A stretch of 35,676 bases of DNA from a virus, in IMG/VR virus record IMGVR_UViG_3300031237_000254, positions 1 to 35,676 of that record. The stretch is one strand, 5' to 3'. This document shows, one piece after another, positions 20,857 through 28,554 of the stretch. A program made the position numbers and the translations under genes. How positions within the stretch are numbered: the stretch's first letter is position 1; each line of letters starts with the position of its first letter. The notes under the pieces were generated by a model. It worked only from the letters and a program-made list of their open reading frames with translations. It was not told the DNA's origin and made no database searches.

Positions 20857-23394
20857 TTACACCTTTGCGAGGCGGCCCCCGATGTCCGGGTTCGCGCCCG
20901 AGGCGGAGCCGCTGACGCGCAGAGAGAACAGCCCGGCGTACGCGCCGTAGCTCCAGTCGCCACCGTGGTAGGCCACGCAATTGGGGCTCTGATAAAAAAT
21001 GTCCCCGGTACTGCCATTGCTGGCCGTTGCATCGCCTGTCGCAGGAATGAACCCGACGCTCATGTCGTGGTTTGCGCCACTGTCGGTGGAAAACGTCACG
21101 GGATAGGTGCTGCTGGCCGGGGCGGTCTGGCCGGTGGTAACCCATGTCTTGTTGCCGTTTTTGTCCCAAATCTTGAACTTGCTGCTGGCATCGGTTTCAA
21201 GGCCATCGACCATTTGCCAGACGTTGCCCCACAGGCCGACGATGCCGCGCCATGTGGCCTGTGCCACTGTGGCGCTGTCGACCGCCAGCGCTGACGATCC
21301 GGAAACGTTGCCCTGGCCGATCAGGGTCTGGCTGTTCGCGCCGCCCATCTCGATCAACGCGAGCAGCTGGATGGCCTGCAGTTGGTAGTAGTTCCAGAGC
21401 CCAAAACCTGTTACCCCAGCGGTGTTGCGTGCTGCGGCGCGCGCTTGCATGGTCGGAAAATCAATGGACACCAGCGGCGTGAGGCCTGCGGCCGACCCGA
21501 GCTTGGCGCCATCTGTCGTGCCCTGGTATTTGCCGACGTAGAACTGGCCGATTGGCGCGCCAGCATTCATGAACGCGGGATGCAAGGCGAATCCGGCCAG
21601 CGGCTGGTCGGACACCATCCAGTAGCGCTTTCCGGCATTCGTCCCGCTGGCGATGGTCCCGGTCTTCACATAGAACGCTGGCACGCGCACCATGGCCTGG
21701 CCGTCGATGGTCACACCGGTGATGCCGCCATAGGTAGCGTGGGCGTTGAAAACCGCGGCGTCTGTAACCTTGTCGGTGCCGTTTTCGTCCACCCGCTTCC
21801 AGGTGCCACTGCCGCCGCCGGTGGCGGCCAGCACGATGCCGATCACGTTGGCGAACTGCAGCTTCGTGGTCACCCTGATCTCGGTTGACCATTCGGACCA
21901 GCCCTTGGCCGCGCCCTGGTGGCGCACGCGCAGGTAATAGACCGACTGGCCGGCCAGCAATTTGCCAGCAGGCACGATAACCGTCAGTTTGTTGGCGGCG
22001 TCGGTGCCACTGTCCCACACCGGCGCGGTGTAGTTGCCTGCTGCGGTGCGGATTTGCCACTGGCTGGCAGAGTGGGTGTCTGCGCCGCCGACCACGGTGA
22101 AAGCGCTCGATGACAGCGTGGGCTGCTCTGGCACATCGACTGCGTTGTCGGCCGGCCCGGTGAGCGCAGGCGCCGCGACGTAGACGAATGATGCGGCGGT
22201 CGCAAAGCTGGTCACTGCGGACCAATCGGACCACAGACCCGCCATATCCTTGACGCGGCCGCGCAGATAGTAGGTGGTGCCTGCAACCAGCGTTGCGGCC
22301 GGCACGGTGTAGCTCAGCCCGGCGGGCTTTTCGCCCGAGTCGTGCAAGACGTTGGCGAACGCGGCGGCCGTTGCCAGCTGGAACTGGACGCCCGCCTGTG
22401 CCACACCGGTCGGGCTGCTGTAGCTGGCCAGCGCCAGGGTGGGGCGCTCCATCAGGCCGGCGGCAGCGTTGACTGGCGCGCTGATGGCGGGCGTTGCTGG
22501 GCGTTGTTCCGGATTCAAGTAGCCCCCGAGACCGGTGTTTTGCCCCAGTGCAACGATGTGCCGGATATCGACCGGTTCCCCTGCCACTTCAACGCGCAAA
22601 TAACCATCGCCGCGCATTGGCAATGCGAATTCATAGTCGGCCATGCCGGCGGGAATGTCACCGCCCTGGCGGCGGTGGGACCAGCCGCATTCCTTCCACG
22701 TTGGCTGGTAGGCGTCGCGGTAGTAAAGCCGGGTATCGGCGGCGTTCAGGCTGCGGCGAATGACCACGGCGCCGCCCTCGATGTCGGTTCCGATGCTGAT
22801 CTGGCGCGATAGCCACATGTCGCCCTGGCGTCCATTGGCGCGGCCCGGACTGGCAATGGTCAGGCTGGAGCGCGACAGGCTGGCATCGCCGGACCAGTTG
22901 CGCGCCAGGTTGGCGGCCAGGCGCAGGCGGTTGACAGACAGCACCGCAGCGACCAGCACCATTTCGGCACCGTTGGCGTCGGCCAGGATGTAGTGCTCTC
23001 CCGCGCGCACCGATGCGGTGCTGGCGATATCGATGGAGTCATCCCCGCCGACGCCGCTGACGATGGCAACCGGCACGAAATCGACAAGGGTGTAGCCGGC
23101 GGTGAATAGCTCGAACGACACAGCGTTGCCGCGATACAGCCAGTCAAGGCCTACAGCGGTTTGCACCGCAACGGAACTGGTGGCCTCGATGCCGCTGACG
23201 CGCTCGCCCATGTCGTCGAGCTCCTCGGTCAGGCGGGCGTCTACGCCCTTGATCGCCGCGTCAAGAAAGGCGTCGTTGTCGAGCAGCGTCTGGTGGGTCG
23301 GGTTCCAGGTGTCCGGGTGTGCGACCGAGTTGACGGTAAGGGCCGGCAGCGTGGTGGTGAATGCCGGGTTCGCGGATGGCGTGAGTTGGGACAT
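20857..23394 (-). CDS. Tail fibre / receptor-binding protein with C-type-lectin-like end
   Basis: An 845-residue distal tail protein. The N-terminus (~1-110) has attachment and coiled segments (AFLDAAIKGVDARLTEELDDMGERVSGIEA). The middle holds two fibronectin-like repeats (about 300-400 and 415-505; AGTTYYLRGRVKDMAGLWSDWS and AGQSVYYLRVRHQGAAKGWSEWS). The last ~320 residues form a formylglycine-enzyme/C-type-lectin-type domain: VRVPAFYVKTGT, WRGIVGLWGNVWQMVDGL, then NCVAYHGGDWSYGAYAGLF and the end IGGRLAKV. This is the fold of diversity-generating retroelement targets such as phage Mtd and TvpA-type proteins. It should determine host receptor choice. It occupies the H position of P2, with an unrelated body. 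No reverse transcriptase is seen in the window. Confidence 0.85.
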   Translation of the reverse strand: MSQLTPSANPAFTTTLPALTVNSVAHPDTWNPTHQTLLDNDAFLDAAIKGVDARLTEELDDMGERVSGIEATSSVAVQTAVGLDWLYRGNAVSFELFTAGYTLVDFVPVAIVSGVGGDDSIDIASTASVRAGEHYILADANGAEMVLVAAVLSVNRLRLAANLARNWSGDASLSRSSLTIASPGRANGRQGDMWLSRQISIGTDIEGGAVVIRRSLNAADTRLYYRDAYQPTWKECGWSHRRQGGDIPAGMADYEFALPMRGDGYLRVEVAGEPVDIRHIVALGQNTGLGGYLNPEQRPATPAISAPVNAAAGLMERPTLALASYSSPTGVAQAGVQFQLATAAAFANVLHDSGEKPAGLSYTVPAATLVAGTTYYLRGRVKDMAGLWSDWSAVTSFATAASFVYVAAPALTGPADNAVDVPEQPTLSSSAFTVVGGADTHSASQWQIRTAAGNYTAPVWDSGTDAANKLTVIVPAGKLLAGQSVYYLRVRHQGAAKGWSEWSTEIRVTTKLQFANVIGIVLAATGGGSGTWKRVDENGTDKVTDAAVFNAHATYGGITGVTIDGQAMVRVPAFYVKTGTIASGTNAGKRYWMVSDQPLAGFALHPAFMNAGAPIGQFYVGKYQGTTDGAKLGSAAGLTPLVSIDFPTMQARAAARNTAGVTGFGLWNYYQLQAIQLLALIEMGGANSQTLIGQGNVSGSSALAVDSATVAQATWRGIVGLWGNVWQMVDGLETDASSKFKIWDKNGNKTWVTTGQTAPASSTYPVTFSTDSGANHDMSVGFIPATGDATASNGSTGDIFYQSPNCVAYHGGDWSYGAYAGLFSLRVSGSASGANPDIGGRLAKV
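20860..20970 (-). other. Variable-region-like 3' end of fibre gene
   Basis: The last ~37 codons match the layout of retroelement-diversified variable regions: GGDW-S-Y-G-A-Y-AG-F--L, a polar run, and IG-RLA. At the places where family templates carry AAC, the codons here are GAC, AGC, TAC, TAC, CGC, GTC and AGC, all NNC, as expected if A's of AAC had been replaced. High GC bias alone also favours C in third position, so this is suggestive only. Confidence 0.45.
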
Positions 23395-23412
23395 GGGCGG
23401 TGGTTCCTTGGG

Positions 23413-23775
23413 TCAATATTCAAAAATGAGCGAAAGCTCGAACTCGGTGTCGGGCTCGAACTCCTTTGGGGCCAGCACACGGCGGCCCATCAGCGTGCCG
23501 TCGGCGCAAAACACGCCGACTTCGCGCAGTACGTTCGCACCAGCGGCTGCGCCAGTCAGGACGGCAGAGACGTTCAGCTCTGGGCCGGTAACGCTGTTGC
23601 TGGTGGGCACGCGCACGAACTCGGTCTGCAGGGCGGCGTCGGTTTCTGGGGCGTAGGGCCGGTTCCCGCTGCCGAATGCCATGAACGCGGCGCGCGGCAG
23701 CGCGGTGCCATTGGCAGCGGCGAGCGCGACCCGGTTGCGGTACGCGTGGGTTACGGCAATTGCTTGTTGTGCCAT
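23413..23775 (-). CDS. Tail collar/fibre N-terminal-like protein (gpH N-term type)
   Basis: A 120-residue protein resembling the N-terminal ~150 residues of P2 gpH-type fibres (tail-collar family): AIAVTHAYRNRVALAAANGTALPRAAFMAFGSGN, then LNVSAVLTGAAAGANVLREVGVFCADGTLMGRRVLAPKEFEPDTEFELSLIFEY. In P2 this part anchors the fibre to gpI/baseplate; here it is a separate short gene followed by the large fibre. It may act as an adaptor. AAAGGAG precedes the ATG at 23775, which shares one base with the gpI stop (TGATG). Confidence 0.8.
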   Translation of the reverse strand: MAQQAIAVTHAYRNRVALAAANGTALPRAAFMAFGSGNRPYAPETDAALQTEFVRVPTSNSVTGPELNVSAVLTGAAAGANVLREVGVFCADGTLMGRRVLAPKEFEPDTEFELSLIFEY

Positions 23776-24896
23776 CAGATCAACTCCTTTGTTGTTATGC
23801 CGTTGCGGCGGGTGGTCAGCGTCCCGCCGAACCACAGCCCGGCGCGGCCGATATCGCCGCCGAGTGGCCAGGTGCCGTCCAGGCGCGGCAGAGCGATGCG
23901 TTCTAGCTCAGCGCTGGCCAGGGTGATGCCTGCGCCCAGCATCCAGCCGCCGCCCAGGGTGGCCTCGGACAGCCGGGTGCGGCCGTCGAGCCGGGCGAAC
24001 GCGCCACCGAGCCGCGTGACGCTGGCGCGCTGCCCGCCCATCGCGGCGCGCACGCGCTGGCGGGTGCGGGTGCGCAAGGCCATTGCGCCGTGGTTGAGTG
24101 GAATGCCGACCGGCGCGGTGCCGCGCAGGCTGTGCGCGCCGTCGAGCGGCCAGCCGGCCAGCGCCAGTGGCGCATCGTCGCCGTCGATCAGCCAGCAGCC
24201 GTCCAGCGTCAGGCGGTTGTGGGCGCTGAGTCGGCGGCAGCGGTCGAGCCGGGCGCGGGCGCGGCCGGCGTAGCCGACCAGGCGGATGCGGGCGTCGAAA
24301 TTGGCGCGGGCGCCGGTGATGAGAGAAACCAGGTGCGAGCGGGCTGGTGCGTAGCGCTCCGCCGTCGCGCGGATGCGCCGCTGCTGCGCGCGGGTCCACT
24401 CGCCATCTGCCACGTTGAGGCGAATGGCGTATTCGGCCCAGTGGTTGAGCGCAGAGCGCCGCACCAGCTGGCTCGCGCCGTCGCCCGGTGGTGGGTTGAG
24501 GCTGGCTGCACCGTCAATTTGCCAGTCCCCATCGAGTACCAGCCCGCCCGCTGCCACCCATGCGTCGTGGTAGGCGCGTTGCTCGACCAGTTCCAGCACG
24601 GGGTAGCCGATGGAGGCAAGCGCGGTCTTGACGGCCCATGGTGTGCCTTTTTTGCGGTGCAGGGAGATTGATTCTTGCACCACCGCACGCTTTTGCGCTT
24701 CGGTCCAGGCTTCGCTCCATTCGTCCACGCTCAGGGCCCAGGCCAGCCAGGGCAGCAGTTGCACGGGGCAGCGCTGCGCGTCCCAGAGCAGGGCCAGCAC
24801 TTCCGGCGTGTGGGGCAGGGCGGCCGCGTTGGCCAGGCTGGCTTCGAGCCGGGTCTGGTTGGGCGGCAGCAGTGGGCTGCGGATGCGCTCAGACAT
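23775..24896 (-). CDS. I: Baseplate/tail protein I with long C-terminal extension
   Basis: A 373-residue protein. Residues ~1-175 are gpI: LLPPNQTRLEASLANAAALPHTPEVL, LLPWLAWALSVDEWSEAWTEAQKRAVVQ, HRKKGTPWAVKTALASIGYPV. P2 gpI is only about 176 residues, so ~200 residues are additional. The extension carries repeated short motifs around LDG-W-IDG/LGG (LVLDGDWQIDG, LTLDGCWLIDG, GWPLDGAHSLRG, LPRLDGTWPLGG), suggesting a repeating beta structure. gpI joins baseplate to fibre; the extension may be an extra fibre-binding or surface domain. Overlaps J by 8 bases and the next gene by one. Confidence 0.9.
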   Translation of the reverse strand: MSERIRSPLLPPNQTRLEASLANAAALPHTPEVLALLWDAQRCPVQLLPWLAWALSVDEWSEAWTEAQKRAVVQESISLHRKKGTPWAVKTALASIGYPVLELVEQRAYHDAWVAAGGLVLDGDWQIDGAASLNPPPGDGASQLVRRSALNHWAEYAIRLNVADGEWTRAQQRRIRATAERYAPARSHLVSLITGARANFDARIRLVGYAGRARARLDRCRRLSAHNRLTLDGCWLIDGDDAPLALAGWPLDGAHSLRGTAPVGIPLNHGAMALRTRTRQRVRAAMGGQRASVTRLGGAFARLDGRTRLSEATLGGGWMLGAGITLASAELERIALPRLDGTWPLGGDIGRAGLWFGGTLTTRRNGITTKELI

Positions 24897-25737
24897 CGGT
24901 GGCGCCCAAGGCGATCTGCACGCCGGTGCAGTGGGCGGCCTGGTTCGGCGCGATCACGATGTCGGCCAGTGGGCTGGCCAGCGCCACCTTTTGCACGCCG
25001 GGCTGGTGCAGGCAGGCGTACAGGCCGCTGAGCGTGATGTCGTGGCCCAGCTGCTTGTGCTCGGTGATGTAGCGCGCCAGCGCCTCCTGTGCGGCCAGCA
25101 GCAGGGGGCCGGCGGCCGGTCCGGGGTAAATGCTGAGCGTGGCCTGCACCTGGTAGGGCACGACGCTGGCGGGCACTACCAGCACGGTGTCGGACAAGGG
25201 GCGTACATCGTCGGCAGACAGGCGGGCCTGCACGCCGTCGATCAGGTCCTGGCCGGGTGTGCCGTCGCCTTCGGTGCTGAGCACCGTGACGCGCACCGTG
25301 CCGGGTGTCGGGCTGTCCACGCCGGCGTCCTTGACCTGCACGGAGCTGCTGAGCGCGTGGAAGACGTAGCTGGCCGCGCTGCCAGCCACGGTCTCGCCCT
25401 CCAGGGCCATCTGGGCGCGCCGGCGCAGGCGCTCGTCGCTTTCGCCGTCCAGGCGCTGCACGGCCAGCAGGGCGGCCAGGTGGTCGAGGTCGGTGCCGTC
25501 CGCATAGGCCAGCATGCAGGCGCGGGCGGCGTCGTTGATGCGGGCCTGCATGTTCACGTGCTCATAGGCCACGATCTGCAGCACCTTGTTGATGGGTTCG
25601 CTCTCCAGGGCGAGCACTTCGGCCAGCTCTGGCAGGTCCGCCAGCACCAGGGCCTGCAGCCGGGCCAGCTCGGCCTCGAAGTCGAGCGGCAGCACGACGT
25701 TGGGGGCGGGCAGCTGGCTCAGGTCGATGCTGCTCAT
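24889..25737 (-). CDS. J: Baseplate assembly protein J
   Basis: A 282-residue baseplate protein of the P2 gpJ / Mu gp47 type (P2 about 302). Features: IDLSQLPAPNVVLPLDFEAELARLQALVLADLPEL, the INDAARACMLAYADGTDLDHLAALLAV helix, RRRAQMALEGETVAGSAASYVFHAL and the final beta-strands. It forms the baseplate wedge with W and I. The ATG at 25737 overlaps the W stop by 4 bases (ATGA). Open sequence extends far upstream in the same frame but only as antisense/other-frame shadow of W and V. Confidence 0.94.
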   Translation of the reverse strand: MSSIDLSQLPAPNVVLPLDFEAELARLQALVLADLPELAEVLALESEPINKVLQIVAYEHVNMQARINDAARACMLAYADGTDLDHLAALLAVQRLDGESDERLRRRAQMALEGETVAGSAASYVFHALSSSVQVKDAGVDSPTPGTVRVTVLSTEGDGTPGQDLIDGVQARLSADDVRPLSDTVLVVPASVVPYQVQATLSIYPGPAAGPLLLAAQEALARYITEHKQLGHDITLSGLYACLHQPGVQKVALASPLADIVIAPNQAAHCTGVQIALGATDV

Positions 25738-26078
25738 ACGGCGCCCCGCAGTGCCAGCGCGGCCGAGAGGCCCACGGTCTGGCCGGTGGGCACGAATTCG
25801 CCGGTCAGCTCCAGCGTGACCTGACCCGCAGCCGGGCCGCTGGCCAGCTGCACGCGTGTCACGCGCAGGCGCGGCTCCCAGCGCATGAGCGCGCTGGCGG
25901 TGGCGGCGTACATGCGCAGGCGTGTGAGCGCGTTGTCGGGCTGGTCGACCAGATCGGGCAGCAGGCTGCCGTAGGTGCGGCGCGCGATGCGTGTGCCCAG
26001 CGGGGTGGTGAGGATGTCGGCCACCGACTGTTTGAGGTGCTGCATGCCGTCGATGGCCTGCCCTGTGGTGCGGTTCAT
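25734..26078 (-). CDS. W: Baseplate protein W (gp25-like)
   Basis: A 114-residue protein, as P2 gpW (115), of the gp25-like wedge family. Diagnostic is LKQSVADILTTPLGTRIARRTYGSLLPDLVDQP followed by the RLRMYAATASALMRWEPRLRV segment. It nucleates sheath assembly at the baseplate. It is coupled by 4-base overlaps with V upstream and J downstream. No anomalies seen. Confidence 0.95.
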   Translation of the reverse strand: MNRTTGQAIDGMQHLKQSVADILTTPLGTRIARRTYGSLLPDLVDQPDNALTRLRMYAATASALMRWEPRLRVTRVQLASGPAAGQVTLELTGEFVPTGQTVGLSAALALRGAV

Positions 26079-26776
26079 CGCGGCGCCCCCGTGGTGCCGC
26101 CGCTGTCGCCCGGGTGCGTGTGCGTGCTGCCGATGTTGATGCCGTCGTGCGTGATGCTGCCGCCCTCCATGGCCAGGCCGCCGCTGATGACGTTGCCACC
26201 GCCGCCGCCCGCCCGCCCGGACAGGCCGGCCTGGTAGCTCAGCAGGCCTTGCACGGTGACTTTACCGATAAAGGTGGATTGCGGGCTCTCCACCGTGAGC
26301 TGCGGTGTCTCCAGCGTGGTGCCGGAGGGCGTGAGGTGTAGCCGGGTGCCGCCCACGATCAAGGTGATGGCTTGCGCAACGTCGATGGTGAGCGTGGCGG
26401 TGGCGCGGTCGTGCTCCAGGTAGTCGGTCTCGGACCAGTCGGTGCGGTCGGTGGTCTCGCTGTCGCTGCCCTGGGGCATGGCGTCGCTGTAGATGCCGGG
26501 CAGGGCAATGGCGCTTTGCAGGTCGCCGCCGGGGGCGATCAGCAGGCATTGTTCGCCCACGGCCGGCGCGCTCCAGCGGCGGCCCTTGGCCGCGCCGCCG
26601 GCGCGCAGGGCCATCCAGGGCACCCAGGCGGTCAGCAGCTCGCCGGTGCGCACGCGGCAGCGCGCAGGCCTGCCCGTGCGGACCTGGGCAACCACGCCCA
26701 GGCGGGCGATATTTTCCAGGCGGCGCAGGATTTCAATGGGCTGCTGTGCGGGGTCTGCAAAGGTGTCGGCGGGCAT
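26075..26776 (-). CDS. V: Baseplate spike protein V
   Basis: A 233-residue membrane-piercing spike (P2 gpV about 211). An OB-fold domain (residues ~20-100) is followed by a beta-helix stem (LTIDVAQAITLIVGGTRLHLTPSGTTLETPQLTVESP) and a tip with HTHPGDSGGTTGAP; the HxH motif near the end is the iron-binding site described for P2-type spikes. It is the first gene of the V-W-J-I block. The start at 26776 (MPADTF) fits the family; a longer frame from 26842 adds 22 residues that overlap the candidate late activator site at 26823. The ribosome site is not clear. Confidence 0.92.
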   Translation of the reverse strand: MPADTFADPAQQPIEILRRLENIARLGVVAQVRTGRPARCRVRTGELLTAWVPWMALRAGGAAKGRRWSAPAVGEQCLLIAPGGDLQSAIALPGIYSDAMPQGSDSETTDRTDWSETDYLEHDRATATLTIDVAQAITLIVGGTRLHLTPSGTTLETPQLTVESPQSTFIGKVTVQGLLSYQAGLSGRAGGGGGNVISGGLAMEGGSITHDGINIGSTHTHPGDSGGTTGAPR

Positions 26777-26822
26777 GCATGCATGGTGCCCAGCCGCTCG
26801 CGCGATGGCCAGTGGCTGCTGC

Positions 26823-26841
26823 TGTGGGCGCAGCAAACACA
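26823..26841 (-). promoter_or_regulatory. Candidate Ogr-type activator site upstream of V
   Basis: Read on the minus strand the 19-mer is TGTGTTTGCTGCGCCCACA (TGT-N13-ACA). The centre is 56 bp before the V start at 26776, so a promoter with the site near -55 would begin almost at the start codon; this spacing is tighter than expected and weakens the case. P2 also has a late promoter at V. Shared positions with the sites at 20160 and 32778 support it. Confidence 0.4.
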
Positions 26842-26857
26842 TTCCAAGGCCTTGATT

Positions 26858-27310
26858 TCAGGTGCGCGCGAGGTGGTCGAGGATGCGGCCCTGCAGCTTT
26901 TCTTCGAATTCCGCAGTGATGCCCAGCAGCGGGCGGGCGGGGTAGTCGTACTCGGGGCCGCCGGGCTTTACCCGGTCGCGCAGGCCGAAGTGGTGCACGC
27001 GCGCAATGCGCTCGGCGCGGCCGATGAACTGCACCACGGCCTCTTGGGGCGAGCCGCTGGCCTTGAGGTATTTTGCCCGGCCCAGGCGGGTGAACAGCGG
27101 CGCGCTGCGCAGTTTGCCGCGTGCGCTGCGCGTGCTGGCCTTGCGCGGCGCCCACGGCTGGCCGTCTGGCCCTGCCTGGGTGCGCATGCGCTGGGTGTTT
27201 TCCTGGCGCAGATCGCGTGCGATCTCGCGGGCCAGCTGCCGCTGCTCGCGCGGCTGCAGCTGGTGCAGCAGCGGCGCCATCCAGTCGCTCAGGCGGTCGA
27301 GATCGTCCAT
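26858..27310 (-). CDS. S: Tail completion protein S (virion morphogenesis)
   Basis: A 150-residue protein, exactly the usual length of P2 gpS. Features: LSDWMAPLLHQLQPREQRQLAREIARDLR, MRTQAGPDGQPWAPRK, KLRSAPLFTRLGRAKYLK, and RIARVHHFGLRDRVKPGGPEYDYPARPLLGI. It is needed to finish the tail. It starts 3 bp after the gpR stop. After its stop (26858) there is an 81-bp gap before V that holds the candidate activator site. Confidence 0.93.
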   Translation of the reverse strand: MDDLDRLSDWMAPLLHQLQPREQRQLAREIARDLRQENTQRMRTQAGPDGQPWAPRKASTRSARGKLRSAPLFTRLGRAKYLKASGSPQEAVVQFIGRAERIARVHHFGLRDRVKPGGPEYDYPARPLLGITAEFEEKLQGRILDHLART

Positions 27311-27313
27311 GGC

Positions 27314-27901
27314 TTAGCCCGCGATGGCCGGCGGGCGCGGGTCGTGAGCCCACTCGGCCAACATTTCATCGTGCAGCCAGAAAGACCAGTGCTCGCGCGC
27401 GCCGCCGCCGCTGGCGGCCGGGTCGTTGGGGTCGGCCGGGTCGAGCGGGTCGTAGGGCGGCGGCACGCGGCCGGCCGAGGTGTGCAGCAGCACGCTGGGC
27501 GGCTCGGCAACGTGCACCAGGTTCAGGCCGCCCGGCGTGCCTTCGCGCGGCCGAGCCAGTACGCGTTCGGTCAGGTCGATTTCTAGCACCAGGTCCATGG
27601 TGGTGGTGCTCAGGTGCTCGGCCTCGAAGCGCATGGACTTAGCGCGCTTTTCCGGGTTATCGAGCAGATCGGGCTGGTGGGTGCGCAGCCAGATCAGCAG
27701 CGGGGCCATGGCGGCATCGGCGTGGCCGGCATAGTCGAGCAGCAGCAGGCGCAGCGTGTAGCGGTACTCGAAAGACAGCGACTGCGTGAGCGTGCTGTGC
27801 AGGCCCCCGCCGGTGATGAACACCACCAGCTTCTCGGGGTCGCGGCGCAGCTGCGGCAGGGCGGCCGTGAGGTGTTCGCGCAGGCTAGCGGGCTTGAGCA
27901 T
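27314..27901 (-). CDS. R: Tail completion protein R
   Basis: A 195-residue protein like P2 gpR (about 155): MLKPASLREHLTAALPQLRRDPEKLVVFITGG, FEYRYTLRLLLLDYAGHADAAMAPLLIWLRTHQPDLL, and FEAEHLSTTTMDLVLEIDLTERVL. The extra ~40 residues are a proline/aspartate-rich C-terminus (VPPPYDPLDPADPNDPAASGGGA), likely flexible. gpR and gpS complete the head-proximal end of the tail. Its start lies inside the 3' end of the inner spanin gene (17-base overlap). Confidence 0.92.
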   Translation of the reverse strand: MLKPASLREHLTAALPQLRRDPEKLVVFITGGGLHSTLTQSLSFEYRYTLRLLLLDYAGHADAAMAPLLIWLRTHQPDLLDNPEKRAKSMRFEAEHLSTTTMDLVLEIDLTERVLARPREGTPGGLNLVHVAEPPSVLLHTSAGRVPPPYDPLDPADPNDPAASGGGAREHWSFWLHDEMLAEWAHDPRPPAIAG

Positions 27902-28433
27902 GGGCGGCCTCGGCGTTCAAGGTAGCGCGGTCGCTGTCGTGGGTGCGTTCGCAGGCGAGGCCGCGGGAGCGGGCGTCGTCAGCGACTGCCGCCAGCGCTC
28001 CCGCTCTGTCGTCAGCGCGTCGCTGCAGGTCGGCCAGCAGATCGAGGGCGCCGGTGTCTGGCGCGCACTGGCCGGCAGCGGCGGCAGCGATGGCGCGGGC
28101 ACGGTGCTGGGTGATGTAGTCGGCAAGCTCGCGCTGCAGCCGCTGGCCAGCAAAGCGAGCGCGATCAGCGCCGGCAGCAGCAGCGGCAAGGGCAATCCGG
28201 GCTTCGCCGTCGATCCTGTCATGGTCTTCACGCAGTTTCCTTTCTGTTTTGCGGTGGGCTTCGGACTGCTGGCGCGCCAGGCGCTCGGCCTTGGCCCGCT
28301 CGGTGGCCAGCGTGGTGGTGGCTTCGCCCGCTTCCTTGTTGGCATCGGCCAGGCGCTGGGTCTGCACCAGCAGGCCGACAGCGAGCGCCAGTGCGGCGAG
28401 CTGCCGGCCGACGGTTTTCAGTCCAGTCAGCAT
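27885..28433 (-). CDS. Inner-membrane spanin (Rz/LysB-like)
   Basis: A 182-residue i-spanin. Residues ~8-24 form an N-terminal membrane anchor (RQLAALALAVGLLVQT), followed by a long charged coiled-coil in the periplasm (ERAKAERLARQQSEAHRKTERKLREDHDR, then FAGQRLQRELADYITQHRARA). With the outer-membrane spanin encoded inside it, it fuses the two membranes in the last step of lysis. The start at 28433 is 4 bases downstream of the stop TGA region of the small membrane gene. It belongs to the cassette holin-lysozyme-small protein-spanins. Confidence 0.85.
   Translation of the reverse strand: MLTGLKTVGRQLAALALAVGLLVQTQRLADANKEAGEATTTLATERAKAERLARQQSEAHRKTERKLREDHDRIDGEARIALAAAAAGADRARFAGQRLQRELADYITQHRARAIAAAAAGQCAPDTGALDLLADLQRRADDRAGALAAVADDARSRGLACERTHDSDRATLNAEAAHAQAR
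27917..28231 (-). CDS. Outer-membrane spanin lipoprotein (Rz1-like), nested gene
   Basis: A 104-residue lipoprotein encoded in another frame inside the Rz-like gene. Starting from GTG at 28231, which has AAGGAAA at the right distance, the protein begins (M)KTMTGSTAKPG, followed by a hydrophobic core and the lipobox LASGC (Cys32 becomes the lipidated residue). The mature part is proline-rich (LPTTSPSTVPAPSLPPLP), as is usual for Rz1. An ATG at 28222 is an alternative start without a good ribosome site. It pairs with the inner spanin across the periplasm. Confidence 0.85.
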   Translation of the reverse strand: MKTMTGSTAKPGLPLPLLLPALIALALLASGCSASLPTTSPSTVPAPSLPPLPASARQTPAPSICWPTCSDALTTERERWRQSLTTPAPAASPANAPTTATALP

Positions 28434-28434
28434 G

Positions 28435-28554
28435 TCAGCACATCCCGTGGGGGTGGCCCGTGCACAAGGTGAAATAGGTCACCAGGGCGGCGGCGATCAG
28501 GAGCATGGTGACGGCCAGGGCAACGATGGCCAGCACTTTGAACGCGCGTTTCAT
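28435..28554 (-). CDS. 39-residue membrane protein in lysis cassette
   Basis: A 39-residue protein: MKRAFKVL, one long hydrophobic helix (AIVALAVTMLLIAAALVTYFTL) and a short tail CTGHPHGMC. The start at 28554 overlaps the lysozyme stop as ATGA and the gene ends 1 bp before the inner spanin start codon, so it is firmly built into the lysis operon. It may be an antiholin, a second holin or a LysA/LysB-type timing factor; sequence alone cannot tell. The two cysteines and HPH in the tail are unusual for so small a protein. Confidence 0.7.
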   Translation of the reverse strand: MKRAFKVLAIVALAVTMLLIAAALVTYFTLCTGHPHGMC

